Assembly: GCF_037325665.1 (NCBI RefSeq)
Contig: NC_090255.1
Coordinates: 30,313,675-30,377,674, forward strand
From: Littorina saxatilis
Lineage: Eukaryota > Mollusca > Gastropoda > Littorinimorpha > Littorinidae
Direction of reading: 5' to 3'
DNA length: 64,000 bases
A program made the translations under genes and the position numbers. This document shows, piece by piece, positions 28,201-40,813 of this stretch (the first letter of the stretch is position 1; every line of letters starts with the position of its first letter). The notes under the pieces were generated by a model. It ran no database searches. It saw only the letters and a program-made list of their open reading frames with translations, and was not told the DNA's origin.

Positions 28201-31200
28201 TACCAAGGGGAACGCGTACAGCGTTACCAGCACTGAACTAGAGTTAATTGCTATATGTGAGTTGGGTAATAATATGTAATTTAATAAACATTCATCCTCG
28301 AAGAGACAGTTTTGCAGATCAGCATTATAGATCCGCTTACTTTTTTTCCTCAGGGGAACATCCTCCAACACACCAAAAATCAACAACATCGTTGCTTCCG
28401 TACATTATAAAAAATAAGTTCTTGCTGAATTGATTTCTTTATTGACACCTATGTAAATCCGCAAAATGAATGAATACACCATTCCGAAGAAGGCAGTGAC
28501 GTGCCGAAATATTGATAATAGATGTAAACGTACCTAACCTGGTTACTGGTGTGTTTTCCTTTCATTTAAATTAATAAAAATATTTCTCTCTCTGCACAGG
28601 TAACAGCAAAGCTGTTGATTCAAAGTGCATTCTTTTCTTTCTTTAGTTGGTGTTTAACGTCGTTTTCAACCATTCAAGGTTATATCGCGACGGGGGAAGG
28701 GGGGAGATGGGATAGGGGAAAGGGGGGAGATGGGATAGAGCCACTTGTTAATTCTTTCTTGTTCACAAAAGCACTAATAAAAAAATTGCTCCAGGGGCTT
28801 GCAACGTAGTACAATATATGACCTTACTGGGAGAATGCAAGTTTCCAGTACAAAGGACGTAACATTTCTTACATACTGCTTGACTAAAATCTTTACAAAC
28901 ATTGACTATATTCTATACAAGAAACACTTAACAAGGGTAAAAGGAGAAACAGAACCTGTTAGTCGCCTCTTACGACATGCTGGTTAGCATCGGGTAATTT
29001 CTTTCTCGTCCCAACCAATATGGGACTCCCCCTAACCCGCGGGGGGTATTCAAAGTGCATACAGGATGCTCCTATCCCATGTAAAAGTCATGATGAGACG
29101 AAAAACCGAGGTACCTTCGTGTACACTACATTGGGGTGTGCACGTTAAAGATCCCACGATTGACAAAAGGGTCTTTCCTGGCAAAATTGTATTGGCATAG
29201 ATAAAAAATGTCCACCAAAATACCCGTGTGACTTGGAATAATAGGCCGTGAAAAGTAGGATATGCGCCGAAATGGCTGCGATCTGCTGGTCGATGTGAAT
29301 GCGTGATGTATTGTGTACAAAATTCCATCTCACACGGCATAAATAGATCCCTGCGCCTTGAGTCCGAGTCTGGAGATACGCGCGCGATATAAGACTCCAT
29401 ATAATAATAATAAAAGTCAAGACAGATCTGTGTTAGTGTAAATGCACACGAGAAGGAAGCTTTCTGTGATGAAAAGCTATGTGGTTGTTCAGTGAATTAA
29501 TCATCTGTTGATGCCCAAGTTAGACAAAATCCTAATGAAATTAATGAATAAGTAAAAACAATTCAAAATAATAAAGTCAACAGCAAACATGTTATAAAAC
29601 CCAAACTCCACACAGCTTACCAAGTTCCTTTGTATTTACTGACAAACAAATAAGCAAGCAGGTCTGTGAAATAAAAACATCACAGGGAAAACAACCACCG
29701 AATTATCACAATAAAGGTGTAAAATATCACAGGGAAAACAACCACCGAATTATCACAATAAAGGTGTAAAATATCACAGGGAAAACAACCACCGAATTAT
29801 CACAATAAAGGTGTAAAATATCACAGGGAAAACAACCACCGAATTATCACAATAAAGGTGTAAAATATCACAGGGAAAACAACCACCGAATTATCACAAT
29901 AAAGGTGTAAAATATCACAGGGAAAACAACCACCGAATTATCACAATAAAGGTGTAAAATATCACAGGGAAAACAACCACCGAATTATCACAATAAAGGT
30001 GTAAAACATCACTGAGAAGATGAAAAGATGAAAACGGAGAACAATATGCAAACCATTTTGTGAGTTACTTTTTTTGGGTATAAATCAATTTCACAACAAG
30101 AGGATAAACTGATCAAATCATAGAATTAAAGAATTTAAAGTAATAAATTTGCAGAAACGAACAAACCAAGTCACTGACCAACTATATATATACTTTCAAC
30201 TCCACCCCCCCCCCCCCCCCCCCTACACACTAACCTATGCACTCATCAACCAATCAATCAATTCATCACTCTGAAATGCCCATCTCACAAACATAGGTGT
30301 CAACCTATACGGTTTGGCCGTATTGCTGTACGGGAAAAATGCATTTTTTACCCAATACGGTGTATAGGAAAATCTATACGGGCAAAAGAAGAATATACGG
30401 CGAAAAGAAAAAATTACAGCAAAGTTAAAATGAATGATAACAATGGAGATTGAGAGACAACGATCGACGCTTTCATGCAGACGAATCTCAAACGTTGTCA
30501 TTGCGCATACTCAGACTCTTTTTCCACTTGACTTCCTATAAATCACTTCCGGTTTCCGGTACATTCTATCAAGCGTCGATCAACAAGCATGGCATCGCAA
30601 AGTTATCCTCCAGCTAAAAAGCTGAAAACTACATCGCAAAGTGGATCCGGACGACATCTTAAAGAGTGGGAGAGCCCAATTTTTAACAACGGTGCATACG
30701 CTGGATGGATTAAATCTTCATCAGAAGGCCCAGACTACTCGTTTTGTGTCCCATGCAGGAAACATGTGAAAGTGCGTGCCTCTGGATTTTACGACCTGAA
30801 GAGCCATTTTTCAACACGTGGGCACAATACAATTTTATAAGGTCTTGAGCTGTCTAATACGGTTTTGGAAGGCCTCATATAAGGGCAACACCAATGATAG
30901 GTTGACACCTATGCACAAATCTTACAACATAGCGCTACCCACAACTAAACTTGATTCTTTATCTCCGACTTACTGGTTTCTTTGCAACAGAGTCTGAAAA
31001 GCCAGCTGAAGGAGGGGAGCTAACTCCTGGAAAAGTTGCAGAAGGTGCCCTCCTCTGTGTTCCATTTTTCTTGCGTGACAAAGCCACAGCAATCTGAGCT
31101 GCCACTTTGGCATTGTTCTCGATGAGGGCAATATCTGTGGTATTGTTAAGAAAAATGTCTGGAAGTTTCGTTTGTAAATATCTCCCTACTTCTGAAGTCA

Positions 31201-34075
31201 CGACCATATTGTTTTTCAAATCCATTACTTTATTGTCCCATTGTTTGGAAATTCGGTTTGCTTCCTCCCGGTGGAAAGCTAGCAGCAGCAGAGTCGCGCT
31301 ACCCAGGTGTCTGCGTGTTTAGGTGTAATCAGCCACCTGCACTTATGGCAGAATGACCGAGGTCTTTTATGTGCCACAGTGGTGACTCGAGGGTGGAACA
31401 TGGATACCGTCTCCGAGTCAGCACATCAAATTGACCCGTGTCCGGCCCGGCCCGGATTCGAACCCGTGAACCTAGGATCACAAGTCCAGTGCTCTACCCA
31501 CTGAGCTACAAGGCCCCCTAATATAGAACAGCGGAACCCCTCCCCCCCCCCCTCCCCCCTCCCCCCCTCCCCCTTCTCCACTATTTAAGGATACTGGCTC
31601 CAAGTGAAGCCCCTTCGGTGATTTCATAGACTTGTTGAAGGATGAACGGGGTGACCTCTTTACCTTTGACCCCTAACCTCCTGAAGACAAAAGAAAAATA
31701 ACTAAGTTGACAAGTATTCTTTAGAATCATAAAAAACCCTGTACATCACAACATGAAATTGCACGATAGCAAAGGGTTTTCAAAATAAATCACAAGTAGG
31801 CAAGTATTGTAGCTGGTTGTTCTACTGGGCTACAGCTCCAAAGAAGAATGAAAAGAATAAAGAAGCAGACGAAGAAGAAAACAGCAACAGCAACAACCAG
31901 ACGTTGCACAAAAAGTGCAGACAATTATTAATGATTATGCTTACTTGGCAGCCTTCACAGCTTTGTGAATAGCATGTTCAATCATCTCCCCTGATGCAGC
32001 AAACTCTTCCGGGACAGGAACGCCAAACAGCATTCCACTTTGAAGCTTAGATTGAAGACTGGCGTCTGCAAGTCGACAACAAACTGATATATATTGGAGG
32101 AGCAAGACTTGAAATCCATATTTGTGACCCTCCACCACGGAATGAGTCACATGTCACCTTTGCATGGTTTTCATATTTTTACATTTTCCTAAAGAGTTTT
32201 TTATGCTCTACCCAGTGGTGAAAACCGTTTCAGAAAAGAGCGAAAACTGTTTGAGTGGTGGAGGGTCACATTTGTTAAAATTTGCACTTTCAAAAATGCA
32301 GACTTTACATTCCTAACTCTCAAATACCTGCTTATATTGCTCATTTCTTGGGGGCCCTGTAGCTCAATTGGTAGAGCACTGGACTTGTGATCGGAAGGTC
32401 GCAGGTTCGAATTCGGGCCGGGACGGACACGGGTCAACTTTATGTGCAGACCCAGAGACGGAAGCCATGTCCCACCCCCGTGTCATCACAATGGCACGTA
32501 AAAGACCTTGGTCATTCTGCCATAAGTGCAGGTGGCTGAATACACCTAAACACGCAGACACCTGGGTAGCGCGACTCCGTTGCTGCTAGCTTTCCACTGG
32601 GAGGAAGCGACCCGAATTTCCCAGCAATGGAACAATAAAGTAATGAAAATAAAAACAAGAAGAGCAAACGCTCGATCGAGTCACTTTCGCAGTTCTGAAT
32701 ATTATATGAGGCATCAGATGGACAGGAAGAAATTGCTATTCACAACACAATGAGTCACGTTCACATAAAATTTGAGCCCGGTCACTTTTATAGTTTCCGA
32801 GAAAAGCCCAACGTTAAGTTGTGTGTTGCCGAACAGAAAAGGCTAGTTATCTCCCTTGTTTTTCTGATAACGTTCGTAAAAGGCTACAGATGTAAATACT
32901 TTGATGTAAAGAATAATCCTACAAAGTTTCAATCACATCCGATGAACTTTGTCAAAGATATAAAATGTCTAATTTTTCCTTTGACGCTGACCTGTGACCT
33001 TGAAAAAGGTCAAAGGTCAACGAAACCATCGTTAAAGTGTAGAGGTCATTGGAGGTCACGACTAAACAAAATATGAGCCCGATCGCTTTGATAGTTTCCG
33101 AGAAAAGTCCAACGTTAAGGTGGTGTCTACGGACGGCCGGCCGGCCGGCCGGACAGACTAACACTGACCGATTACATAGAGTCACTTTTTCTCAAGTGAC
33201 TCAAAAACCGTATGTGCAAAAACATTAGTGAACGTTGGAGTTTCAGCCAATGAACGAAGAAGAATAGAGGGCCTGTACCTAATTCTAGCAAAATACTTTG
33301 AAATTGTGACAGACCAATAATATCCGCTGCATCATCTGGAGAATTGACATGATAGGGGGCGTTGTGACCGCTGCTGGGGGCAAAGAATGCTGGGAAATCT
33401 GCATTTGGTCCATACGTCACCACACACACTCCTTCTGTTTCCTTGGAATAAACAAAAATAGAAAGAAATGTTATTTGCTAATTCATAATGATACACACTT
33501 AAAATTTGTCTGATATGAATACAAATTTCGAACAGCAGGATTGAAAGCAACTGTAAATAGCTCATGAAAGGAGAGGAAAAAAAAAAGATTTCTCACCAAA
33601 ATGCAAGTGAGTGTTTGTTATATGAAGTCTTATATCGCGCGCGTATCTCTAGACTCGGACTTAAGGCGCAGGGATCTATTTATGCCGTGTGAGATGGAAT
33701 TTTTTTACACAATACATCACGCATTCACATCGACCAGCAGATCGCAGCCATTTCGGCGCATATCCTACTTTTCACGGCCTATTATTCCAAGTCACATGGG
33801 TATTTTGGTGGACATTTTTTTTTATCTATGCCTATACAATTTTGCCAGGAAAGACCCTTTTGTCAATCGTGGGATCTTTAACGTGCACACCCCAATGTAG
33901 TGTACACGAAGGGACCTCGGTTTTTCGTCTCATCCGAAAGACTAGCACTTGAACCTACTACCTAGGTTAGGAAAGGGGGGAGAAAATTGCTAACGCCCTG
34001 ACCCAGGGTCGAACTCGCAACCTCTCGCTTCCGAGCGCAAGTGCGTTACCACTCGGCCACCCAGTCTTGTTTGAA

Positions 34076-34138
<63 letters not shown>

Positions 34139-37100
34139 AAGCAAAAAACATGGCTACAAGGAGAATTACCACAGCAAGTGAAATAAAAACTCTCACCAGG
34201 TACTCCAGTGTACGTGGAATGTCCAGGATAGATTTGACGCCGGCTGAAACCACGGCAACAGGTGTTCTCCCCAACTCCCTCAGGTCAGCACTCACATCTA
34301 GAGCTGAAACAATGAAAAAAGACATTTCAAACTGATACACGTGAGTACATGTTTGTGGTCTTTTGACCAAATTCGGGCTGAATACCTCAAGAGAACTTTA
34401 GCAAACTTATAGTCACAGGGGTTTGTTTGTTTGTTCGTTCATGGGCTGAACCTCCCACGGCTTTTACGTGTATGACCGTTTTTACCCCGCCATTTAGGCA
34501 GCCATACGCCGCTTTCGGAGGAAGCATGCTGGGTATTTTCGTGTTTCTATAACCCACCGAACTCTGACATGGATTACAGGATCTTTTTCGTGCGCACTTG
34601 GTCTTGTGCTTGCGTGTACACACGGGGGTGTTCGGACACCGAGGAGAGTCTGCACACAAAGTTGACTCTGAGAAATAAATCTCTCGCCGAACGTGGGGAC
34701 GAACTCACGCTAACAGCGGCCAACTGGATACAAATCCAGCGCGCTACCGACTGAGCTACATCCCCGCCCTAGCAAACTTATAGTCACAGGGGTTAAAACG
34801 GTCATAAACATAAAAACCCACTTGTGCAAAAACATGAATGAACCTGGGAGTTTCAGCCCATGAACGAAGAAGAAGAAGAAGAAGAAGAAGAAGAAGAAGA
34901 AGAAGAAGAAGAAGAAGAAGAAGAAGAAGAAGAAGAAGAAGAAGAAGAAGAAGAAGAAGAAAAAGCTTTCTTTCGTCATGCATACTTGTTTACATAGTAA
35001 GAATAATGTGCAACACTTTTAATACAATGAAAGAAAGTTAAAAAAACAAAGGAGTACTGTACTCACCAATACAAGAACGACACAAGACGATACAAATTTT
35101 CGCTTATGAAAGCTTCATTAGGAAAAACAAGAACACAAAAGACAACAAAAAGCAGACGCAACACAAGACGATATGAATTTTCGCTTATGAAAGCTTCATC
35201 AGGAAAAACAAGAACACAAAAGACAACAAAAAGCAGACGCAACACAAGACGGTATGAATTTTCGCTTATGAAAGCTTCATCAGGAAAAACAAGAACACAA
35301 AAGACAACAAAAAGCAGACGCAACACAAGACGGTATGAATTTTTGCTTATGAAAGCTTCATCAGGAAAAACAAGAACACAAAAGACAACAAAAAGCAGAC
35401 GCAACACGTGCTTTTTGTTGTCTTTTGTGTTCTTGTTTTTCCTGATGAAGCTTTCATAAGCGAAAATGCGTATCGTCTTGTGTCGTTCTTGTATCGGTGA
35501 GTACAGTAATCCTTTTTTTTTTTTAACTTTGTTCATCTTACCACAGTCACTTCGTTGTTTAGATATACAATGAAAGCATTTAAAACATAAGATCTGATGA
35601 TATCTGACAAACAAAGAGAAGACAGTGCTCTAAATGCATACAACATGTGTATTAGAGTAAGTGAGAGTTCTTTTTGTTAGCATTTAGAACAGTCAACTTT
35701 GCATTTAAACACAGGCTACTTGAGCTTTTATAATACACATACTTTCTTCCACCCCTCTGTGCACGCCTCCTATCCCCCCTGTGGCAAAAATGGGAATGCC
35801 CGCCTTGTGAGCTGCTATCATGGTTCCTGACACTGTGGTACCGCCACTGAGACCCTGCAAATGATTTTAAAAAAATGAAGGTTTTCTAAACAGCAAAGAG
35901 GATACAGTGGAACCCCCCTTTCAAGGCCTCTGACAATTTAAAAAAATCAAGTCTTAAAATTAAGGTAGTCTTAAAATTGGGGTAAATGTATAGAGGTTAT
36001 GAACAGAAAATCTGAAAAAATCTGGCCTTAAAAGGGAGGGAGTCTTAAAAAGACGGTTCTACTGTGTAGGTTTAACATAGTTTAAATGAAAAAGTACGCG
36101 CTGGCGCTTCTTCGGACATCAGAAATCATGCAGAATTCTGAGTTTAACTTGAATGATTACTGATACCAGAGCTACAGAAAGAAAGAATGGGTGAGGGGTT
36201 GTAGGATGAGGGGTAGGGCTGTGTGTGTGTGTGTGTTGTGTGTGTGTGTGTGTTGTGTGTGTGGGGGGAGGGTGTGTGTGTGGGGGGGGGGGGGGGGGGG
36301 GGAGGGGGTATGGGATGAAGAGTTCTGCAAATAAGTACACTTACAATTTACATTGGCTGGAATGCTGATACATGTATAGTGCAACCATTAACAAGTTTAT
36401 CCTTCTTGTCTCACCTATTCTCAAAAATTCATCTATCTGTACGTGATCAACAGTAAATTTAGAGGCTTTATAAAAACGAGAATGCAATATTCTCACTTCA
36501 AATTTGAAAAGAAGCCGGTGTCAATTTACCTGTGCCATGACAACAGGAAGATCTCGTCTTGAAATTTTCACCAGTTGTGATGACTTCTCTGCAAGCCACT
36601 GGATCTCTGAAGCTGACAATCCTGCACGCAAATCATCCTACCCAGTAATGACAGCATGTTAATTATAAAAAACCAAGAAAGGCAAGTTGTTGGAACGTTG
36701 TTATTGACAAATTTACGTTACAGTCACAAATATGTCAACCCAACGGTCTTTTAAGTGCACAGACAAACAATAAACAACAAGAACTTAGCCTGGCTGATTT
36801 TTCTGCCGCCTGCTGGTAAACCGCAAGTGCATGATTTTTTTTAATGTTTTTGGATTTTCTCTTGCAAATGTTTGACTAAAACATGGACAGTGGAACCCTG
36901 GCCCCTCTTAAGACCCCTCGGTTTAAGACTTTTTTTCAGGCGGGGATGTAGCTCAGTCGGTAGCGCGCTGGATTTGTATCCAGTTGGCCGCTGTCAGCGT
37001 GAGTTCGTCCCCACGTTCGGCGAGAGATTTATTTCTCAGAGTCAACTTTGTGTGCAGACTCTCCTCGGTGTCCAAATACCCCCGTGTGTACACGCAAGCA

Positions 37101-38022
37101 CAAGACCAAGTGCGCACGAAAAAGATCCTGTAATCCATGTCAGAGTTCGGTGGGTTATAGAAACACGAAAATACCCAGCATGCTTTCTCCGAAAGCGGCG
37201 TATGGCTGCCTAAATGGCGGGGTAAAAATGGTCATACACGTAAAAGCCGTGGGAGTTTCAGCCCATGAACGAACAAACAAAAGACTTTTTTTCTCTCCAG
37301 ACTTGAGCATGTGGATACAGCACAATAAATGCTGCACTATTCTTCACAGTCTGCACTAACTTTTAAACAAATAATTCAACTTACCGCTCATTGTGAGGAT
37401 GTGGCATTCCATGAGTGATGATCCAGGGCAACTACAGATTTTCTGCTCATAACCGCTGTAATTTTTCCTTCATGTTAAAAATACTTCCTTTGTTCAACCA
37501 CCTTGGTTTTTCAGATTTTTGAAGGCCTTAGAAAGGGGGTTCCATCGTATTAAGAAATTAAAACTGCTCCAGACAGAATGAAAAGTTCTTCTTCTTCTTC
37601 TGCGTTCGTGGGCTGAAACTCCCACGTACACTCGTCTTTTTTCACGAGTGGAATTTTACGTGTATGACCGTTTTTACCCCGCCATTTAGGCAGCCATACG
37701 CCGCTTTCGGAGGAAAAAAGTCTTTCAGTAATAGCCATATGATTTATACATGTAAACCATCATTCTTTGACTTTCAATAAGCACAGATTTAACCTTCAAG
37801 AGAGTCACCATTTAAAATAAGCGTCACACAGAAAAAAAGGGATTTGTTTTAAATAGACAAACTGCGGAAATAACTCTGTTGGGTTTGTTTGATTGTGAAA
37901 GAGTAAATACTCTTGCTTTTAGTGAGGCAAGCTTTATACACGTGCTTCTTGTCCACGTGTTTTATACAGAGAGAGAGGGAGAGAGAGAGAGAGAGAGGGA
38001 GAGAGAGAGAGAGAGAGAGAGT

Positions 38023-38056
<34 letters not shown>

Positions 38057-38092
38057 GAGAGAGAGAGGTAGAGAGATAGAGAGAGAGAGAGA

Positions 38093-38178
<86 letters not shown>

Positions 38179-40487
38179 TCCCTGCGCTTAGAACTGTACC
38201 CACGGAATACGCGCGATATAAGCCTCATATTGATTGATTGGTTAATGACTGGCCTGTAATGTCACATGGGCAAGTTCGACTTTATAAAAGCAGGAGTTCT
38301 ATTCCTTCTTTCAAAACCCATTCAAACCCGACACGAGTTATTTGCCAACATCGTCTATTCACAACAAATTTAACCCCTTCACTGCCACAGTGGTAGTAAC
38401 TTATCCGAATGGTCTATGGAAAAGAACTGTGTTTAGAACCCCTACAAGTACTTGGACAGTGGTTACCTCCCATTTAGTTTTCAGAAATGTCCTGAAATGT
38501 TGTTGACACAAATCCCACGCATGAGATACGGTTATGGGCGTACGATAAACAGAAAATGACCACGTATTACATACGGGGTGGGCAGTGAAGGGGTTAAGGT
38601 CTCTGGAAGTTACAACTCACCTACACACACTTGCCCTTTGAGAACAGCCACTGTCGCTGGAATGGCCCCCAGGTGACGAATAATTTGTTCCACTGACAGC
38701 GCTGTCCTGTCAATCATAACAACACTTGTAAATAAAATTTATCCTTCTTATAATCAACCTCTGTAATTTTTCCTTCATGTTAAAAATACCTACTTTGTTC
38801 AAAGACCTGTGTTGTTCCGATTGTGTAGGCTTTAGAAGTAAGAATTCAAATAAAAAAAATAAAAAAAACCTTCAAATCAGCATTCCTTTGTCATATCATA
38901 TATATATACAAAGAGGGGGAGGTAGAGAAAAACAAGTCGCGTAAGGCGAAATTACTACATTTAGTCAAGCTGTGGAACTCACAGAATGAAACTGAACGTA
39001 GTCCGCCGCTAGTGCAAAAGGCAGTGAAAGTGACGAGCCTGTTTGGCGCGGTAGCGATTGCGCTGTGCTTCATAGCACGCTTTACTGTACCTCTCTTCGT
39101 TTTAACTTTCTGAGCGTGTTTTTAATCCAAACATATCATATCTATATGTTTTTGGAATCAGGAACCGACAAGGAATAAGATGAAATAGTTTTTAAAACGA
39201 TTTCGGAAATTTAATTTTGATCATAATTTTTATATTTTTAATTTTCAGAGCTTGTTTTTAATCCAAATATAACATATGTATATGTTTTTGGAATCAGAAA
39301 ATGACGAAGAATAAGATGAAATTGTTTTTGGATCGTTTAATAAAAAAATAATTTTAATTACAAGTTTCCGATTTTTAATGACCAAACTCACTCATTAGTT
39401 TTTAAGCCACCAAGCTGAAATGCAATACCAAACCCCGGGCTTCGTCGAAGATTGCTTTGCCAAAATTTCAATCAATTTGATTGAAAAATGAGGGTGTGAC
39501 AGTGCCGCCACAACTTTTACAAAAAGCCGGATATGACGTCATCAAAGGTATTTATCGAAAAAATGAAAAAACGTCCGGGGATATCATACCCAGGAACTCT
39601 CATGTCAAATTTCATAAAGATCGGCCCAGTAGTTTAGTCTGAATCGCTCTACACACACACACACACAGACAGACACACACACATACACCACGACCCTCGT
39701 CTCGATTCCCCCCTCTATGTTAAAACATTTAGTCAAAACTTGACTAAATGTAACAAGTCGCGTAAGGCGAAAATACAATATTTAGTCAAGTAGCTGTCGA
39801 ACTCACAGAATGAAACGCAATGCCATTTTACTCGTAGCATCGTCAGGCCACCGCTCATGGCAAAGGCAGTGAAATTGACAAGAAGAGCGGGGTAGTAGTT
39901 GCGCTAAGAAGGATAGCACGCTTTTCTGTACCTCTCTTTGTTTTAACTTTCTGAGCGTGTTTTTAATCCAAACATATCATATCTATATGTTTTTGGAATC
40001 AGGAACCGACAAGGAATAAGATGAAAGTGTTTTTAAATTGATTTGGACAATTTAATTTGGATAATAATTTTTATATATTTAATTTTTAGAGCTTGTTTTT
40101 AATCCGAATATAACATATTTATATGTTTTTGGAATCAGCAAATGATGGAGAATAAGATAAACGTAAATTTGGATCGTTTTATAAATTTTTATTTTTTTTT
40201 ACAATTTTCAGATTTTTAATGACCAAAGTCATTAATTAATTTTTAAGCCACCAAGCTGAAACGCAATACCGAACCCCGGGCTTCGTCGAAGATTACTTGA
40301 CCAAAATTTGAACCAATTTGGTTGAAAAATGAGGGCGTGACAGTGCCGCCTCAACTTTCACGAAAAGCCGGATATGACGTCATCAAAGACATTTATCAAA
40401 AAAATGAAAAAAACGTTCGGGGATTTCATACCCAGGAACTCTCATGTCAAATTTCATAAAGATCGGTCCAGTAGTTTAGTCTGAATC

Positions 40488-40528
<41 letters not shown>

Positions 40529-40612
40529 GCACGCACGCACATACACCACGACCCTCGTTTCGATTCCCCCTCGATGTTAAAATATTTAGTCAAAACTTGA
40601 CTAAATATAAAA

Positions 40613-40703
<91 letters not shown>

Positions 40704-40739
40704 GAGAGAGAGTCTGTGTGTATCCATATGTGCCCCTTG

Positions 40740-40813
<74 letters not shown>

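Larger units (their letters stand above)
22569..28284 (-). mobile_element. DIRS-like tyrosine-recombinase retrotransposon (looks whole)
   Basis: About 5.7 kb. Inverted terminal repeats of about 170 bp (22613-22785 against 28097-28266) look identical. An internal complementary region near 22855-22950 joins the complements of both ends (attttggattaaattac). Three long overlapping minus-strand frames encode Gag, RT/RNase H and tyrosine recombinase, with no obvious breaks. It probably inserted recently. No target duplication is seen, as expected for DIRS. It lies in the intron between exons J and K. Confidence 0.92.
36889..37545. mobile_element. Probable pogo-like MITE halves around a SINE and the exon-B copy
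   Basis: Left end cagtggaaccctggcccctc (36889) and right end gaaagggggttccatcg (37528-37544) are inverted and of the MITE type. The SINE at 36938-37280 and the exon-B fragment lie between them. The assembly history is uncertain. Confidence 0.45.

Noticed and set aside
29679-30007. CRISPR-like array
   Set aside because: Units are contiguous 47-bp repeats with no unique spacers, in a eukaryotic intron.
34838-35041. Arg-rich frame, and its Phe/Leu-rich antisense frames
   Set aside because: They are translations of a (GAA)n microsatellite.
35106-35614. Repeat protein on either strand
   Set aside because: It is the tandem interior of an inverted-repeat element, without start context or family match.
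37934-38228. Ser/Leu and Arg/Glu repeat frames
   Set aside because: They are translations of a (GA)n microsatellite.
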